A stretch of 64,000 bases of DNA from Nitrospira sp. (GCA_024331125.1 JANDJI010000001.1:156001-220000); one strand, 5' to 3'. Shown: positions 1 through 13,692, counted from the stretch's first letter. Notes: a model not told the origin generated them from the letters alone. Program-made: numbers and translations.

Positions 1-44
1 CCCTGTACCGCCACCCGTGTATTCTTATCGACCAGAATGCTCAC
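1..44 (-). CDS. sucD: Succinyl-CoA ligase alpha subunit (N-terminal fragment)
   Basis: The first 14 codons read from a GTG at 44 as MSILVDKNTRVAVQ, the typical beginning of the CoA-binding alpha subunit of succinyl-CoA synthetase. The rest lies beyond the window edge. An AAGGAG ribosome site sits just upstream, between this start and the end of sucC, only 12 bases away. Alpha carries the phosphohistidine and CoA site and pairs with the beta subunit encoded by sucC. It is the last visible gene of the reductive TCA operon. Identity rests on the short match plus position after sucC. Confidence 0.85.
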   Translation of the reverse strand, partial: MSILVDKNTRVAVQ

Positions 45-56
45 GACCCTTCTCCT

Positions 57-1235
57 TTACGCTGCTTTGCCGGTCAGTTTTACGATCTTCTGCGCCGCTT
101 CCCAGAGATCATTGGCGACGTCCAATTTCAAGCCGGACTCGGCCAACAACTTGCGCCCTTCTTCCGCGTTCGTCCCTTGCAGCCGTACCACCAACGGCAC
201 GGTCATCTGCACCTCTTTCGCCGCTTCGATGACACCGTGAGCGATCCGCTCGCAGCGGACGATCCCGCCGAAAATGTTGATGAAGATGCCCTTCACGTTC
301 GGATCTTTGAGCAGAATCCGAAAACCGGCCGCCACGGTTTCTTTCGTCGCCCCGCCCCCCACGTCCAGAAAGTTCGCTGGCTCGCTGCCGGCCAGTTTAA
401 TCACGTCCATCGTGGCCATGGCCAGCCCCGCGCCGTTGACCATGCAGCCGATGTTGCCGTCGAGCTTCACGTAATTCAAGTTGTTGGCCGTCGCCTCGAT
501 TTCCAGCGGTTCTTCTTCGTTCAAATCCCGCATCTGTTGAACGTCGGAGTGTTTAAAGAGTCCGTTGTCGTCGAACGACACCTTGCCGTCCAACGCGATC
601 AGGGTTTTCTCCTTGGTGATGATGAGGGGATTGATCTCCACCAGCGCCGCGTTCTTTTCCATAAACAGCCGATAGAGATTCTCCATCAACTTCACGAACG
701 GATTGAGCACCGCCGGTTCGATCCGGTGCAGTCCAAGGGCGAACGCGACGTTGCGGCCATTGTGCCCCTGGAAGCCGACCGCGGGATCGATCGCTTCCTT
801 GATTATTTTCTCAGGCGTGTGGGCCGCGACTTCCTCGATCTCCATTCCCCCTTCGGTGCTGGCGATAAACGTGGGATATCCGCTGTCCCGATCGACCAGG
901 ATCGAGAGGTAGAGTTCCTTGGCGATGTTCGCCCCTTCTTCGATCAACAGACGGCGGACCAGCCGCCCTTTCGGTCCCGTCTGATGCGTGACGAGGGTCT
1001 TGCCGAGCAATTCCTTGGCGAGACCGGGAACCGCGCCCTTGTCCTTCGTCAGCTTGACTCCTCCGGCCTTCCCACGCCCGCCGGCATGGATCTGCGCCTT
1101 GACGACGAAGACGGGCGTGTCGAGCTCATCGGCCCATGCGGCAGCCGCTTCCGGAGACGTAATTTCCTTTCCCCGCGGCACCGGCACGCCGAACTGAGCG
1201 AAGAGCGACTTGGCTTGGAATTCATGCACGTTCAT
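57..1235 (-). CDS. sucC: Succinyl-CoA ligase (ADP-forming) beta subunit
   Basis: This 392-residue protein begins MNVHEFQAK, the standard start of SucC, and has the usual family length. The N-terminal half is an ATP-grasp fold. The C-terminal half is the CoA-ligase domain, with a Gly-rich stretch ([13 protein letters not shown]) and the [12 protein letters not shown] segment typical of the family. With SucD it interconverts succinate plus CoA plus ATP and succinyl-CoA; in a reductive cycle it runs toward succinyl-CoA. The ATG has a GAGGTAAAGA site before it. It lies 152 bases after frdA and just before sucD. Confidence 0.96.
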   Translation of the reverse strand: MNVHEFQAKSLFAQFGVPVPRGKEITSPEAAAAWADELDTPVFVVKAQIHAGGRGKAGGVKLTKDKGAVPGLAKELLGKTLVTHQTGPKGRLVRRLLIEEGANIAKELYLSILVDRDSGYPTFIASTEGGMEIEEVAAHTPEKIIKEAIDPAVGFQGHNGRNVAFALGLHRIEPAVLNPFVKLMENLYRLFMEKNAALVEINPLIITKEKTLIALDGKVSFDDNGLFKHSDVQQMRDLNEEEPLEIEATANNLNYVKLDGNIGCMVNGAGLAMATMDVIKLAGSEPANFLDVGGGATKETVAAGFRILLKDPNVKGIFINIFGGIVRCERIAHGVIEAAKEVQMTVPLVVRLQGTNAEEGRKLLAESGLKLDVANDLWEAAQKIVKLTGKAA

Positions 1236-1387
1236 TCTTTACCTCACGACTTCTACGGACGGCGGCGAAAGCGTTTCTTCCAGCGACTCGCCCTCACCCC
1301 CTACAAGCGCCGCCCGATTCCTGATATTTTTGGTCGATCGTATGTGCGCGGCAGGCGAGCACAAGAAATGCCTCCGTCGCCGTCCCC

Positions 1388-2971
1388 TCACCCAACTTTT
1401 CTGGTGTACGCCGGCAGGATCATCGGAGAAACGACACCGCTGAGGTCGCCGTGTCTCTTGGCTTCCGCCCGGAATCGCTCCAAATGTTTGAGCGTCAATT
1501 TTCCTTGTTTCATGGAACCGGCTCTGGCGGCGGCGGTCAGCCCGGCCCGTTTTCCGAACACCATCAAATCAAGAAGCGAATTGCCCATCAATCGATTGCG
1601 CCCGTGCAATCCGCCGGAGGCCTCTCCCGCCACGAAGAGATTGTTCACTTCGGTTTCGGAATTGGTGTCGATCTTCACGCCTCCGTTTTGATAGTGCAAG
1701 GTCGGATAGATGAGCACCGGCTCTTTGCTGATGTCGATCCCGAACCGTTCGAATTGCCGAACCATGGCGGGAAAATGTTTCTCGACGGTCCCCGGCCCGT
1801 GCTCCACGTCGAGCAACGGCGTATCCAGCCACACGCCGATGCGACCGGACATCGTTCGAATGCCCCGCCCTTCTTCGCACTCTCGGATGATGGACGACGA
1901 CACGACGTCCCGCGTATCCAATTCGTTGACGAACCGTTCGCCCCTCGCGTTGACCAGATGGCCGCCTTCCGACCGGATGCCCTCCGTCACCAGCGCGCCG
2001 ACCAACTGTTCCGGATACACCGCTCCGGACGGATGATATTGGAAGGTGTCGATATGGGAGAGTTTGGCGCCGATACGGTAGCACAGACAGAGACCGTCTC
2101 CCGTCGCGCCGTAGTGATTGCTGGTCGGAAAGCCTTGAATGTGCAGTCGTCCGATTCCGCCGGTGGCCACGATCACCGACTTGGCTGCGACCACGACGTA
2201 TTGCTGATTGTCCAGATCCTTGAGAACGGCGCCGGTACACGTTCCATCGCCGTCGCCAAGCAACTCGACCGCGGCGCAGAACTCCAGCAATTGAATCTTC
2301 CGGTTGATGACCTCGTCTTTCAGCACCCGCATGATTTCCAGGCCGGTGTAGTCCGAACAGGTCAACAGGCGGGGTTTGGAGCTTCCACCGCCCTTCTTCA
2401 CGTGGAGATTACCGTCCGCCTGCCGGTCGAAGAGCACGCCGAGGTCGATCAGCCACTTCGCGATCGAAGGGCCTTCTTCCACCATCACCTTGAGCAGACG
2501 ATGGTCGTTCTCCATATGGCCGCCCTTGAGCGTATCGAGAAAATGGGTGACGGGGGAATCTTCCGGCGCGACGGAGACCTGCATGCCGCCCTGCGCCATC
2601 ACGCTGTTGGAGTCTCCCAGCCGAAGCTTCGTCGCCAAAATCACCTTGGCCCCGGCTTCATGCGCGTGCAACGCCGCCGCGCAGCCGGCCCCGCCGCCGC
2701 CGATCACCAACACGTCCGTCTGATGATGGGGGATTAGGTCGATGCGATCGTCGATCGGGCTGTCCCCTTCGAGCAACGTCGCCAGTTCGACGACCGTTTT
2801 TTCTCCTTCATTCGGACCAAAGCGAAGGGGGCGATAGGCACTGGCCCGGTAATCGGGATGGTACTTATGAATCAGTTGATCGCGATCGGCCGGAGACAAT
2901 CGTGGGAACGTCTGCTTGCGCCTGGCGTCGCGGGTTTGGTGGACGATTTGTTGCAGCGCATGAATGTTCAT
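1388..2971 (-). CDS. frdA: Fumarate reductase/succinate dehydrogenase-type flavoprotein subunit
   Basis: The 527-residue flavoprotein has an 85-residue N-terminal extension, then the FAD-binding GGGGAGCAAALHAHEAG motif. The flavinylated-domain signature FQYHPSGAVYPE and a TEGIRSEGGHLVN segment with the catalytic-type Arg follow. Near the C-terminus is AGEASGGLHGRNRLMGNSLL. These mark the fumarate reductase/succinate dehydrogenase family. It follows frdB by 78 bases inside an operon of reductive TCA genes, so fumarate reduction to succinate is the inferred direction. No cytochrome b or other membrane anchor gene is adjacent. Aspartate oxidase (NadB) is a distant relative, but the FeS partner next door argues against it. 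Confidence 0.92.
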   Translation of the reverse strand: MNIHALQQIVHQTRDARRKQTFPRLSPADRDQLIHKYHPDYRASAYRPLRFGPNEGEKTVVELATLLEGDSPIDDRIDLIPHHQTDVLVIGGGGAGCAAALHAHEAGAKVILATKLRLGDSNSVMAQGGMQVSVAPEDSPVTHFLDTLKGGHMENDHRLLKVMVEEGPSIAKWLIDLGVLFDRQADGNLHVKKGGGSSKPRLLTCSDYTGLEIMRVLKDEVINRKIQLLEFCAAVELLGDGDGTCTGAVLKDLDNQQYVVVAAKSVIVATGGIGRLHIQGFPTSNHYGATGDGLCLCYRIGAKLSHIDTFQYHPSGAVYPEQLVGALVTEGIRSEGGHLVNARGERFVNELDTRDVVSSSIIRECEEGRGIRTMSGRIGVWLDTPLLDVEHGPGTVEKHFPAMVRQFERFGIDISKEPVLIYPTLHYQNGGVKIDTNSETEVNNLFVAGEASGGLHGRNRLMGNSLLDLMVFGKRAGLTAAARAGSMKQGKLTLKHLERFRAEAKRHGDLSGVVSPMILPAYTRKVG

Positions 2972-3049
2972 GTTTCGTACTCGCCGACGGTCATTCGCAT
3001 TTCACCATCATGACGCTGCCCCAAACGCCCCTCGGCGGCTGTCCGTTTC

Positions 3050-3760
3050 TCACTTGACCTTGGCGCAGAGCTCCGTCAGTTCTTGCTCGTTCATCGAAAG
3101 GATCCTGTTCCACTCGTCGTCGAACCGGCCCTCTTTGATTTCCTTGATGCGCGTCTCCAATCCCGCGGGCTTCTCGGTGAAATGCGCGCCTTGCGCGCGG
3201 CTCACGTACAAGGCGACGAGGTTCGGGGCGATATCGGCGATGCAGACCGGCGTGCACATTCCGCACATCACGCAATCCATGAACATGTCCGAGACGCTCT
3301 GAAAATCGCCGAACACGGCTTTCCAAACCCCCTCGCGCACGTCGATCTTTTGCGGACAGGCTTCGGTGCAGGCGTTGCAATTGCGACAGAGCGGAGCTTC
3401 CGGATAGAGGTTGAACAAGTCCTGCTTCGGATCTTGGAGCGCCCGAATGTCATAGACGGCTTTGCGCGCGGGAAACGGCGGCATCATCGTAAACGACATG
3501 CCGTCCTGAACCGCCGTCTGACAAGCCAGGCAGGTCTTGACCTTCGGATCGTCCTTGGTCCGGTAGTACGTGGCGCAGGCACCGCAAAACCCTCCCAAAC
3601 ACCCGACGCCCCGAACGACCTCCTGCCCGGCGTACCACATGGCCTTGATGACCGTAATGCCTTCCGGCACGGTGTATTGCTTGCCGGAAATCTCGATCGT
3701 GACCATCCGGGGCTTGAGCACTTCGGGTTGGTCGATCAGGTTGTCGTCATCCTGCGTCAT
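3050..3760 (-). CDS. frdB: Fumarate reductase/succinate dehydrogenase iron-sulfur subunit
   Basis: This 236-residue electron-transfer subunit partners FrdA. The N-terminal ferredoxin-like domain carries Cys54, Cys59, Cys62 and the pair Cys77/Cys80, consistent with a [2Fe-2S] site. The C-terminal half has CRNCNACTEACP (Cys125-135) and CVMCGMCTPVC (Cys163-173), two four-Cys sets for further FeS clusters. The family expects [2Fe-2S], [4Fe-4S] and [3Fe-4S] or a second [4Fe-4S]; the fourth Cys in each C-terminal set favours two 4Fe clusters here, as an inference. It lies between icd and frdA on the same strand. Confidence 0.93.
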   Translation of the reverse strand: MTQDDDNLIDQPEVLKPRMVTIEISGKQYTVPEGITVIKAMWYAGQEVVRGVGCLGGFCGACATYYRTKDDPKVKTCLACQTAVQDGMSFTMMPPFPARKAVYDIRALQDPKQDLFNLYPEAPLCRNCNACTEACPQKIDVREGVWKAVFGDFQSVSDMFMDCVMCGMCTPVCIADIAPNLVALYVSRAQGAHFTEKPAGLETRIKEIKEGRFDDEWNRILSMNEQELTELCAKVK

Positions 3761-3788
3761 AATTCACGCGAGTCGGAGAAAAGGAAAG

Positions 3789-3813
3789 GCGTGAGGGGAC
3801 CATCCCCTCACGC
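3789..3813 (-). promoter_or_regulatory. Perfect hairpin in the icd-frdB gap
   Basis: An 11-bp perfect inverted repeat (GCGTGAGGGGA / TCCCCTCACGC) with a 3-base loop lies between icd and frdB. On the transcribed strand it is followed by the pyrimidine-rich CTTTCCTTTTCT rather than a clean U-run. It could be a leaky terminator, an RNA processing site or a 3'-end stabiliser that lets icd and the downstream frd-suc genes be expressed at different levels. The pairing is seen; the role is inferred. Confidence 0.7.
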
Positions 3814-3831
3814 TCTCATCTGTCAAGGCGA

Positions 3832-8351
<4,520 letters not shown>

Positions 8352-8452
8352 CGGTTTCTCCTCACAAACGGGCTGGGGACACGGTGACGAGAACAGGAGA
8401 GGGACTCTCTCTTGTCGCGCGCCTCCGCCTACAGCCCCGGGTAAACGGTGTA

Positions 8453-8480
8453 TCCCGCCACGATTCAAAAAGCGGCGGGA
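8453..8480 (-). promoter_or_regulatory. Hairpin in the aclA-acnA gap
   Basis: A 7-bp inverted repeat (TCCCGCC / GGCGGGA) with a 14-base loop lies just after aclA, in the 139-base gap before acnA. On the RNA strand the loop contains CTTTTTG. There is no U-tract after the stem, so it is not a standard terminator; mRNA stabilisation or processing is a guess. Confidence 0.45.
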
Positions 8481-8490
8481 GCCTCCGCGG

Positions 8491-10311
8491 TTATTTCAAT
8501 GGCGGCACTTCGCGCCGCTTCGGCGCAGCATAATTCACCAGGTAATCGAACAGCCTGATCAAACGGCTGTCTTGACGTTTTTGATCGACCCAGTGGCCGA
8601 TCAAACCGATCGTGCGAGACAGGATGAAGAACCCGTTCAAACTGTCGACCGGGAACCCCAGATCAACCAGCACCGCCGCCATCGTTCCGTCGACGTTCAG
8701 AATCAGATTGTCTTTCTTCGCCGCCGTCACCTGCTCAACCTGCAACGCAAAATCAAGACACGGCGTATTGATCTTCAAGCTCTTCACGTAGGCGACCAGT
8801 TCCTTCACGCGCTTGTCCGGATTGCGGAGGCTCTTCACACGATGGCCGATGCCCGGGACGGGCCCCACGTTCTTTTTCATGTAAGCCAGGAACTCGTCCA
8901 CGCTCATCTTGTTGTCCACCGCATATTTGAACCAACGACCGGCATCGGTCACCGCCCCGCCGAAACGGGGACCGATCATGATCAGGCCGGCCGCCACCGC
9001 TTGCGACAAGCCGATCCCGGCACAGGCGGCCAGAATCGTCGCGTACGCGCCGCTGACACAAGGTCCGTGATCGGCGGACAGCATGATGATCCGCTTGATG
9101 ATCTCCGCTTCCTGCTTCGAGATCAATCGCTTGTCCCACAGCAGACCGATGACATGGGGAATTTCGTACCCCTTGTTGATGAGCTCCGAGGCGGGATAGC
9201 CGTCATAGCAAGGTTCATCGCCGCGATCGTCGCTGATGGTGGTGCGGATCAACGGCGTCACGATCACTTCGTCCGCCTTCATTGCCTCTTCGACGGTCTT
9301 GGGAAGCTTCGGCAAGCTGGCCGGCTCAACGACTTCCTTGACCTGCCCGGACTTGAGCAATTCCTGGTAGACCTCTTTAATGGCCGGCCCCAGCGCCCCG
9401 AACGTCGGCGGAACGATCGCGCCCGCCCGCTGAAGCGCCTCGGATTTGGAGCGAGCCGATCCCTCGCCCTTCATCCCTTCCTTGGCGCCCGCATGGCCGA
9501 ACTTCATGCCCTTGGGCAAACTTTCCTGACAGAACCCCGAAACGACGCCGATCAACTTGATGCGGCGTTTTTTGGCGCCGTACCATTCTGCCGCGCGCTC
9601 TTCGAGATCCCCGCCCATTTCACCCACGATGACGACCGCCTTCGTTTGCGGATCGTTCTCGAACATTTCGAGATAAGTGACGTAATCCGTGCCCGGATAG
9701 GCGTCGCCGCCGATCCCGATAGCGGTCGTGATGCCGTCCGCGAACTGGGAGCAGATCCAGATGATTTCGTTTGAGAGGCCGCCCGACTTGGTGATGACGC
9801 CGAAAGATCCTTCGCGATACAGCTTGGAAAGCACCAGATTGTCGAACGCCCCTCCGATCACGCCCAACCGGCACGCACCGGCGGAGATGATTCCGATGGA
9901 CGACGGCCCGTTGAACACCTTGCCTAGTTTTCGCGCATGAGCCCCCAGGAGCTTCGCGTCCTTCTCCGGAACCCCTTCGGTAATCATCGAGACCAAATGA
10001 ATGTGCGGATCGTCGAGCGCCTCCAGGCCGGCCTTCATCGCGCGGTCGGCGCCGATATACACCAAACTGGTATTGATCGTCGGATGATGCTTGGTGGCTT
10101 CGGCGATGGTCGCATAGACGGGAACCGCGATGAGGCCGCTGCCGTAGGGAATCTCGTTGGTCTTGCCGGCGTCGGGGGGATAGACGAATGCTTCAACGTT
10201 AAGGGGACGCTTGATCAGGTAGCAGAACTCGGCCATCCGACGGGCGGCATTGACGCCGGCCTGGCCGCCTTGAATCACCACACGGGTGTCTTTGTTTGCC
10301 AGAATGCTCAT
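8491..10311 (-). CDS. aclA: ATP-citrate lyase, large (alpha) subunit
   Basis: This 606-residue subunit combines a CoA-ligase-like N-terminal part with a citrate-synthase-like C-terminal part. The phosphohistidine site is in [18 protein letters not shown] (His about 273). The citrate-synthase-like region has [31 protein letters not shown] and [13 protein letters not shown] with the expected His residues. With AclB it cleaves citrate to acetyl-CoA and oxaloacetate using ATP and CoA, the hallmark reaction of this reverse TCA variant. GAGGAG precedes the ATG. It lies 96 bases after aclB. Gene naming follows the Chlorobium convention of AclA as the large subunit. Confidence 0.96.
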   Translation of the reverse strand: MSILANKDTRVVIQGGQAGVNAARRMAEFCYLIKRPLNVEAFVYPPDAGKTNEIPYGSGLIAVPVYATIAEATKHHPTINTSLVYIGADRAMKAGLEALDDPHIHLVSMITEGVPEKDAKLLGAHARKLGKVFNGPSSIGIISAGACRLGVIGGAFDNLVLSKLYREGSFGVITKSGGLSNEIIWICSQFADGITTAIGIGGDAYPGTDYVTYLEMFENDPQTKAVVIVGEMGGDLEERAAEWYGAKKRRIKLIGVVSGFCQESLPKGMKFGHAGAKEGMKGEGSARSKSEALQRAGAIVPPTFGALGPAIKEVYQELLKSGQVKEVVEPASLPKLPKTVEEAMKADEVIVTPLIRTTISDDRGDEPCYDGYPASELINKGYEIPHVIGLLWDKRLISKQEAEIIKRIIMLSADHGPCVSGAYATILAACAGIGLSQAVAAGLIMIGPRFGGAVTDAGRWFKYAVDNKMSVDEFLAYMKKNVGPVPGIGHRVKSLRNPDKRVKELVAYVKSLKINTPCLDFALQVEQVTAAKKDNLILNVDGTMAAVLVDLGFPVDSLNGFFILSRTIGLIGHWVDQKRQDSRLIRLFDYLVNYAAPKRREVPPLK

Positions 10312-10370
10312 CAGGATCTCCTCGTGGTCGTAAGTCGATGATGGGCGATCAATGACGACGCGGAAGAGCG

Positions 10371-10395
10371 GACGCGCACGAATCCATTGCGCGTC
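10371..10395 (-). promoter_or_regulatory. Hairpin in the aclB-aclA gap
   Basis: An 8-bp perfect stem (GACGCGCA / TGCGCGTC) with a 9-base loop sits immediately after the aclB stop codon and before aclA. No U-run follows. It may protect or process the message between the two subunit genes; this is inference from position only. Confidence 0.45.
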
Positions 10396-10407
10396 GCGCA
10401 GAACTCG

Positions 10408-11607
10408 TCACTTTCCCGCCAACGCTTTATCAACAATGTCTGTCAGCGGCGTGTATCGGTCGAAGACCTCGATATCAAATCCTTCGTCCTTCAGCGCGCG
10501 CATCGCGTCGAGCCCCTCTTTCTCCCGGGGGCCGCCTCGTCGTACCCAGATTTTCACGCCCTTCAACTTTCCGTCGGCCTTGGCTTTCCGGAACCCGTTG
10601 ATGATCCCGCCGAACGTTTTTTTCACGTCGGTGAAATTCGCGATGGCGCCGCCGACGATAATGTTCTTGATTCCCGGCAATCCGCACACCTTTTCCGTAA
10701 GGGCTTCCACTGCCCAGTCCGGCGGATCTCCGGAATACTCCGCGTAATTGGCGAGCTTGCCGCCTCGCGCCACCACGGCATCGGAATAATAGACGCTGGC
10801 GCCGCCGCCCGCTGGCAGCATCGCCGTGTCTCCTCCGGGAATTTCGATGAACTTCACGGAGCCCTTGATCTTGCTGTCTATGGCCATGATGTCCAATTCG
10901 TTCTTCGTGTAAGCCCGGCCGAACTCCGCGGCGAACTGGAAATTCCAGTCGGGATGGCGGAACTTGGCGTCCGCGTCGAGCAGCGTCACCGCGTCCAACG
11001 CGACCAATTCTCCGTCGCTTTCTCTGGCGACGACGGGATTCACCTCAAGATACTGGGCATCTTCATTGTCAAAACAGGCGAACAGCTTCCCGGCGAAATC
11101 CGCCATCCGCTTCACCAACGGACCCGTAAATCCCGCCTCCTTCACCACCTTCTCCAGAGCCTCAAGAGCGGGCTGCTGCCCCACTTCGACCGGGAGCCGC
11201 TTGACTCGATCCCAATTCGATTCCACTTCGATACCGCCGCAATTGGCGACCAGGATTTCGTTCCCTTCCCGGACGGACTTGACCGCGCAGTAATATTCTT
11301 CTTTATGGGGGATCATCTCGGAAACGATGACTTGCGACACCGTGATACTGCCGACCTGGCGGCCCACCATCTCTTTCACGGCGGAAACGGCGCCGTCCAG
11401 ATCCAGCCCCACCTTGACCAACCCGAGCTTAAATCGAGAGCCCAGCGCCTCGTGGGCTTTCGCGACCAACTTGGACCGTTTCAACCAATCGTTCACCTGT
11501 CCCAACTTGGCCAGTTCTTCCGCAGACGTGACGACCACGTAGTTGGGAACGTGAATGCCCCACTTTCTCATCAGCCCCATTCCCGGGCCTTCCAAGACCT
11601 TGGCCAT
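10408..11607 (-). CDS. aclB: ATP-citrate lyase, small (beta) subunit
   Basis: The 399-residue protein is an ATP-grasp, succinyl-CoA-synthetase-beta-like subunit that forms citryl phosphate/citryl-CoA with AclA. It starts MAKVLEGPGMGLMRKWGI, and the C-terminal half contains VYYSDAVVARGGKLANYAEY and WVRRGGPREKEGLDAMRA. An AAGGAG site lies 6 bases before the ATG. It is the first gene of the rTCA operon, about 40 bases downstream of a predicted transcription start. Length matches small Acl subunits (about 400). Confidence 0.94.
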   Translation of the reverse strand: MAKVLEGPGMGLMRKWGIHVPNYVVVTSAEELAKLGQVNDWLKRSKLVAKAHEALGSRFKLGLVKVGLDLDGAVSAVKEMVGRQVGSITVSQVIVSEMIPHKEEYYCAVKSVREGNEILVANCGGIEVESNWDRVKRLPVEVGQQPALEALEKVVKEAGFTGPLVKRMADFAGKLFACFDNEDAQYLEVNPVVARESDGELVALDAVTLLDADAKFRHPDWNFQFAAEFGRAYTKNELDIMAIDSKIKGSVKFIEIPGGDTAMLPAGGGASVYYSDAVVARGGKLANYAEYSGDPPDWAVEALTEKVCGLPGIKNIIVGGAIANFTDVKKTFGGIINGFRKAKADGKLKGVKIWVRRGGPREKEGLDAMRALKDEGFDIEVFDRYTPLTDIVDKALAGK

Positions 11608-11654
11608 GACTTGCTCCTTAACAAAAGGGTAACCGCCGCTGCAAAGGGAGACGG

Positions 11655-11683
11655 ATTGTAGCGAAATCCCCCGGATGACTCAA
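11655..11683 (-). promoter_or_regulatory. Predicted sigma70-type promoter of the rTCA operon
   Basis: TTGAGT (11683-11678) and TACAAT (11660-11655) on the minus strand are separated by 17 bases. The start of transcription would fall near 11648, giving a leader of about 40 bases before aclB. Both hexamers are close to consensus and nothing else in the 156-base gap fits better. Confidence 0.7.
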
Positions 11684-11763
11684 GACGCCAGAGGGACTAA
11701 ATCGGCAGGATCGAAAGACCTACCCTCGATTTACAAAAGGCGAGAAATGGACGATGTCATGAG

Positions 11764-12510
11764 CTAGGTCCTGTACCGTTGATAGCGAATACCCCGGCGC
11801 GCCCCCTTCATCTGTGATTTGATCTTCCATCGCTTGGCCGCCACCGCGTCGCCCTTCGCCATAAACGTCTCGTGCTCCCCTTTTTCCGGATCAAAAAAGC
11901 CGATATAGCCTCCGGGATTCACACCGAACGACCGTAAGGTCTTGCCATGATACGCGCGGCCCAGGAAATCATTCCGCCCTCCCTTCTCCTCTCCGCCTGT
12001 AAAATACAACGGCAACAGAAAATTCGAGACCTTCACCCCGTCGATCTCGTACGTCTCGGCTTGCACCGCGTCGCACATTTCATACCAATGGAAGACCGTG
12101 CGTTTGCCGTTGGACGGATGCGGGCCCTGCACCAGGAGGTTGACTTCGGAATCCCCCACCATCTCCAACGCTTCATGCGACAGGGTCACCGTCCACGCTT
12201 CACCCAATTGTTTCGCCACTTCGGTAAACACAAATCCGTAGGGCACCCCCCGATTCGTGAGGTCGTGGTAGCCGAGCGCGCCGTCGACGTCCATGGAATC
12301 CCACAGATACAACACCGCGTCGCCGCGCATGTCGGCGATGCTCTGTGTCGAGGGCTTCTTGCCGCTGCGCCCCTCCAACCGCAACTCCGCGCCGATATGC
12401 CAATACGGCTCGTAATCCTCGCGGATCTGACGATTGATCGCGCGAATCGCTTCCTGCGCGTCCTCATCCGACACCTTGCCGTTGGTGTGGTTGATTATCG
12501 AGATGATCAT
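11764..12510 (-). CDS. Hypothetical protein with HExxE motif, metallopeptidase-like
   Basis: The 248-residue protein has no signal peptide or membrane segment. The most notable stretch is VTLSHEALEMVGD (His112, Glu113, Glu116, Asp120), followed by HWYEMCDAVQ (about 141-150) and VSNFLLPLYF. I recall similar HExxExxxDP-type proteins with a following ECD and VSNF segment as uncharacterised in other bacteria, but cannot name a family. A zinc-peptidase-like fold is inferred from the HE motif; proteolysis is not shown. It follows a clear zinc metalloprotease gene by 48 bases on the same strand and has a GGGGAGAGG site. The C-terminus is very basic. Confidence 0.75.
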   Translation of the reverse strand: MIISIINHTNGKVSDEDAQEAIRAINRQIREDYEPYWHIGAELRLEGRSGKKPSTQSIADMRGDAVLYLWDSMDVDGALGYHDLTNRGVPYGFVFTEVAKQLGEAWTVTLSHEALEMVGDSEVNLLVQGPHPSNGKRTVFHWYEMCDAVQAETYEIDGVKVSNFLLPLYFTGGEEKGGRNDFLGRAYHGKTLRSFGVNPGGYIGFFDPEKGEHETFMAKGDAVAAKRWKIKSQMKGARRGIRYQRYRT

Positions 12511-12558
12511 CGCCGTTGCCTCTCCCCTTGCGGCCCCGCCGGATGGCGGGCGGCGCCG

Positions 12559-13587
12559 TCACAATTTTCTCACCTTGATCGAGTACTTACCGGTCCCGGA
12601 TTGGCGGCTGTAGTGGCGGACCTGCACGAAATAGTCGCCTTTCACCAGGTCGGCCGCGATTCGGGCGTTGAGATCGAGGCCGGAATCGTCATCTTCCGCG
12701 ATCAGCGCCGTCTCACTGTTCGGCCCGAACAGTTTCATCACGACATCCGTCGGCCCCAGGGTATCGATCACGTACCGCCCGTCGGTCGTGGCCGTAAACC
12801 GATAGAGGTCCTCTTCTCCGGGCTTTCCGATCGACGCCTGTGAGCGCTTTTTGGCGTTGACGATCAGTTCGACGGCATTCGACACGGTTCCACCCGTCTT
12901 CGGATACATCTTCGCTCCCGCCACGAACGCCTTGTCCATCGCCGACAAGACTTCGTTCGCCTTGGTGCCGATCCCGTTGAGCGTCCAGGACGCGGGAAAG
13001 AAGTACAGCATGATGGAGTCGGGGTCGAACTTGGTTCCATTGATCTGATCCGCGCTGTACTTACGGAGAATATTGTGGCGCGTCGTCGCCTCGTCCCAGA
13101 AATTCGGCGCTTTCGCGGCCTCACGAATCACCACCTGCTCGTTCCACTGAATCTCTCCCGCGGGATTCTGATGCTCATGAGCCAATCCGATCGCATGACC
13201 AAATTCATGGGCCGCCGTGCCGCCGTCCAGAAAGCCCAGATTCATCGTGGGCTGATCCAAGGGAATGTTTCGGCAGTCCGTCCCGACGTACGACCAGGCT
13301 CCGTCGCTTCGATCGAAGGCAATCCGAATTTCAGCATTCAGCGCGTTGTTGAACTCGAATTTCAAATTGGCCACGGCCGCCCACCAGCCCGCTTGTTCCT
13401 TGGCCACCCCCTGCTCCGTGGGCGTGCCTCCCATGAAGCGCACTCGGAGCGTCGAGCCGTTCATCCACGTCTTCCCGATCGGCGCGATGGCACGCCTGAT
13501 GCCGCTCTTCGTCGGCTTCGTCATCTGAAAGCGCATCAGATCTCTCGGCAAAATCCTGTCGATACATACTTTCGGACGTTCAGCCAT
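12559..13587 (-). CDS. Metzincin-type zinc metalloprotease with C-terminal PPC-like domain
   Basis: The 342-residue protein carries the metzincin zinc motif HEFGHAIGLAHEH (His127-His139), followed by QNP, as in astacin/matrixin-like bacterial peptidases. The N-terminal part (about 45-110) reads like the catalytic domain's beta-sheet region (TLRVRFMGG, AEIRIAFD, WSYVGTD). Residues about 250-342 look like a bacterial pre-peptidase C-terminal beta-sandwich (DLYRFTATTDGRYVIDT, GDYFVQVRHYS). PPC domains usually belong to secreted enzymes, yet there is no N-terminal signal peptide: the start MAERPKVCID has AAAGGAGAA before it. Export, if any, must use another route. It shares an operon with the HExxE protein. 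Confidence 0.88.
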   Translation of the reverse strand: MAERPKVCIDRILPRDLMRFQMTKPTKSGIRRAIAPIGKTWMNGSTLRVRFMGGTPTEQGVAKEQAGWWAAVANLKFEFNNALNAEIRIAFDRSDGAWSYVGTDCRNIPLDQPTMNLGFLDGGTAAHEFGHAIGLAHEHQNPAGEIQWNEQVVIREAAKAPNFWDEATTRHNILRKYSADQINGTKFDPDSIMLYFFPASWTLNGIGTKANEVLSAMDKAFVAGAKMYPKTGGTVSNAVELIVNAKKRSQASIGKPGEEDLYRFTATTDGRYVIDTLGPTDVVMKLFGPNSETALIAEDDDSGLDLNARIAADLVKGDYFVQVRHYSRQSGTGKYSIKVRKL

Positions 13588-13692
13588 AGCCGATTCTCCT
13601 TTCCTTGGACGTTGAGTTCCTGCCTGCCGACCGACGCATCAAGAGAATGTTCGACACAATATGAGCGGACACGCCCACTCCGTGCCCGCAGT

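Noticed and set aside
177..1691. A 504-codon plus-strand ORF spanning sucC and the frdA end
   Set aside because: It is antisense to two clear genes, rich in Arg/His/Asp as expected of a reverse frame in GC-rich DNA, and has no recognisable domain.
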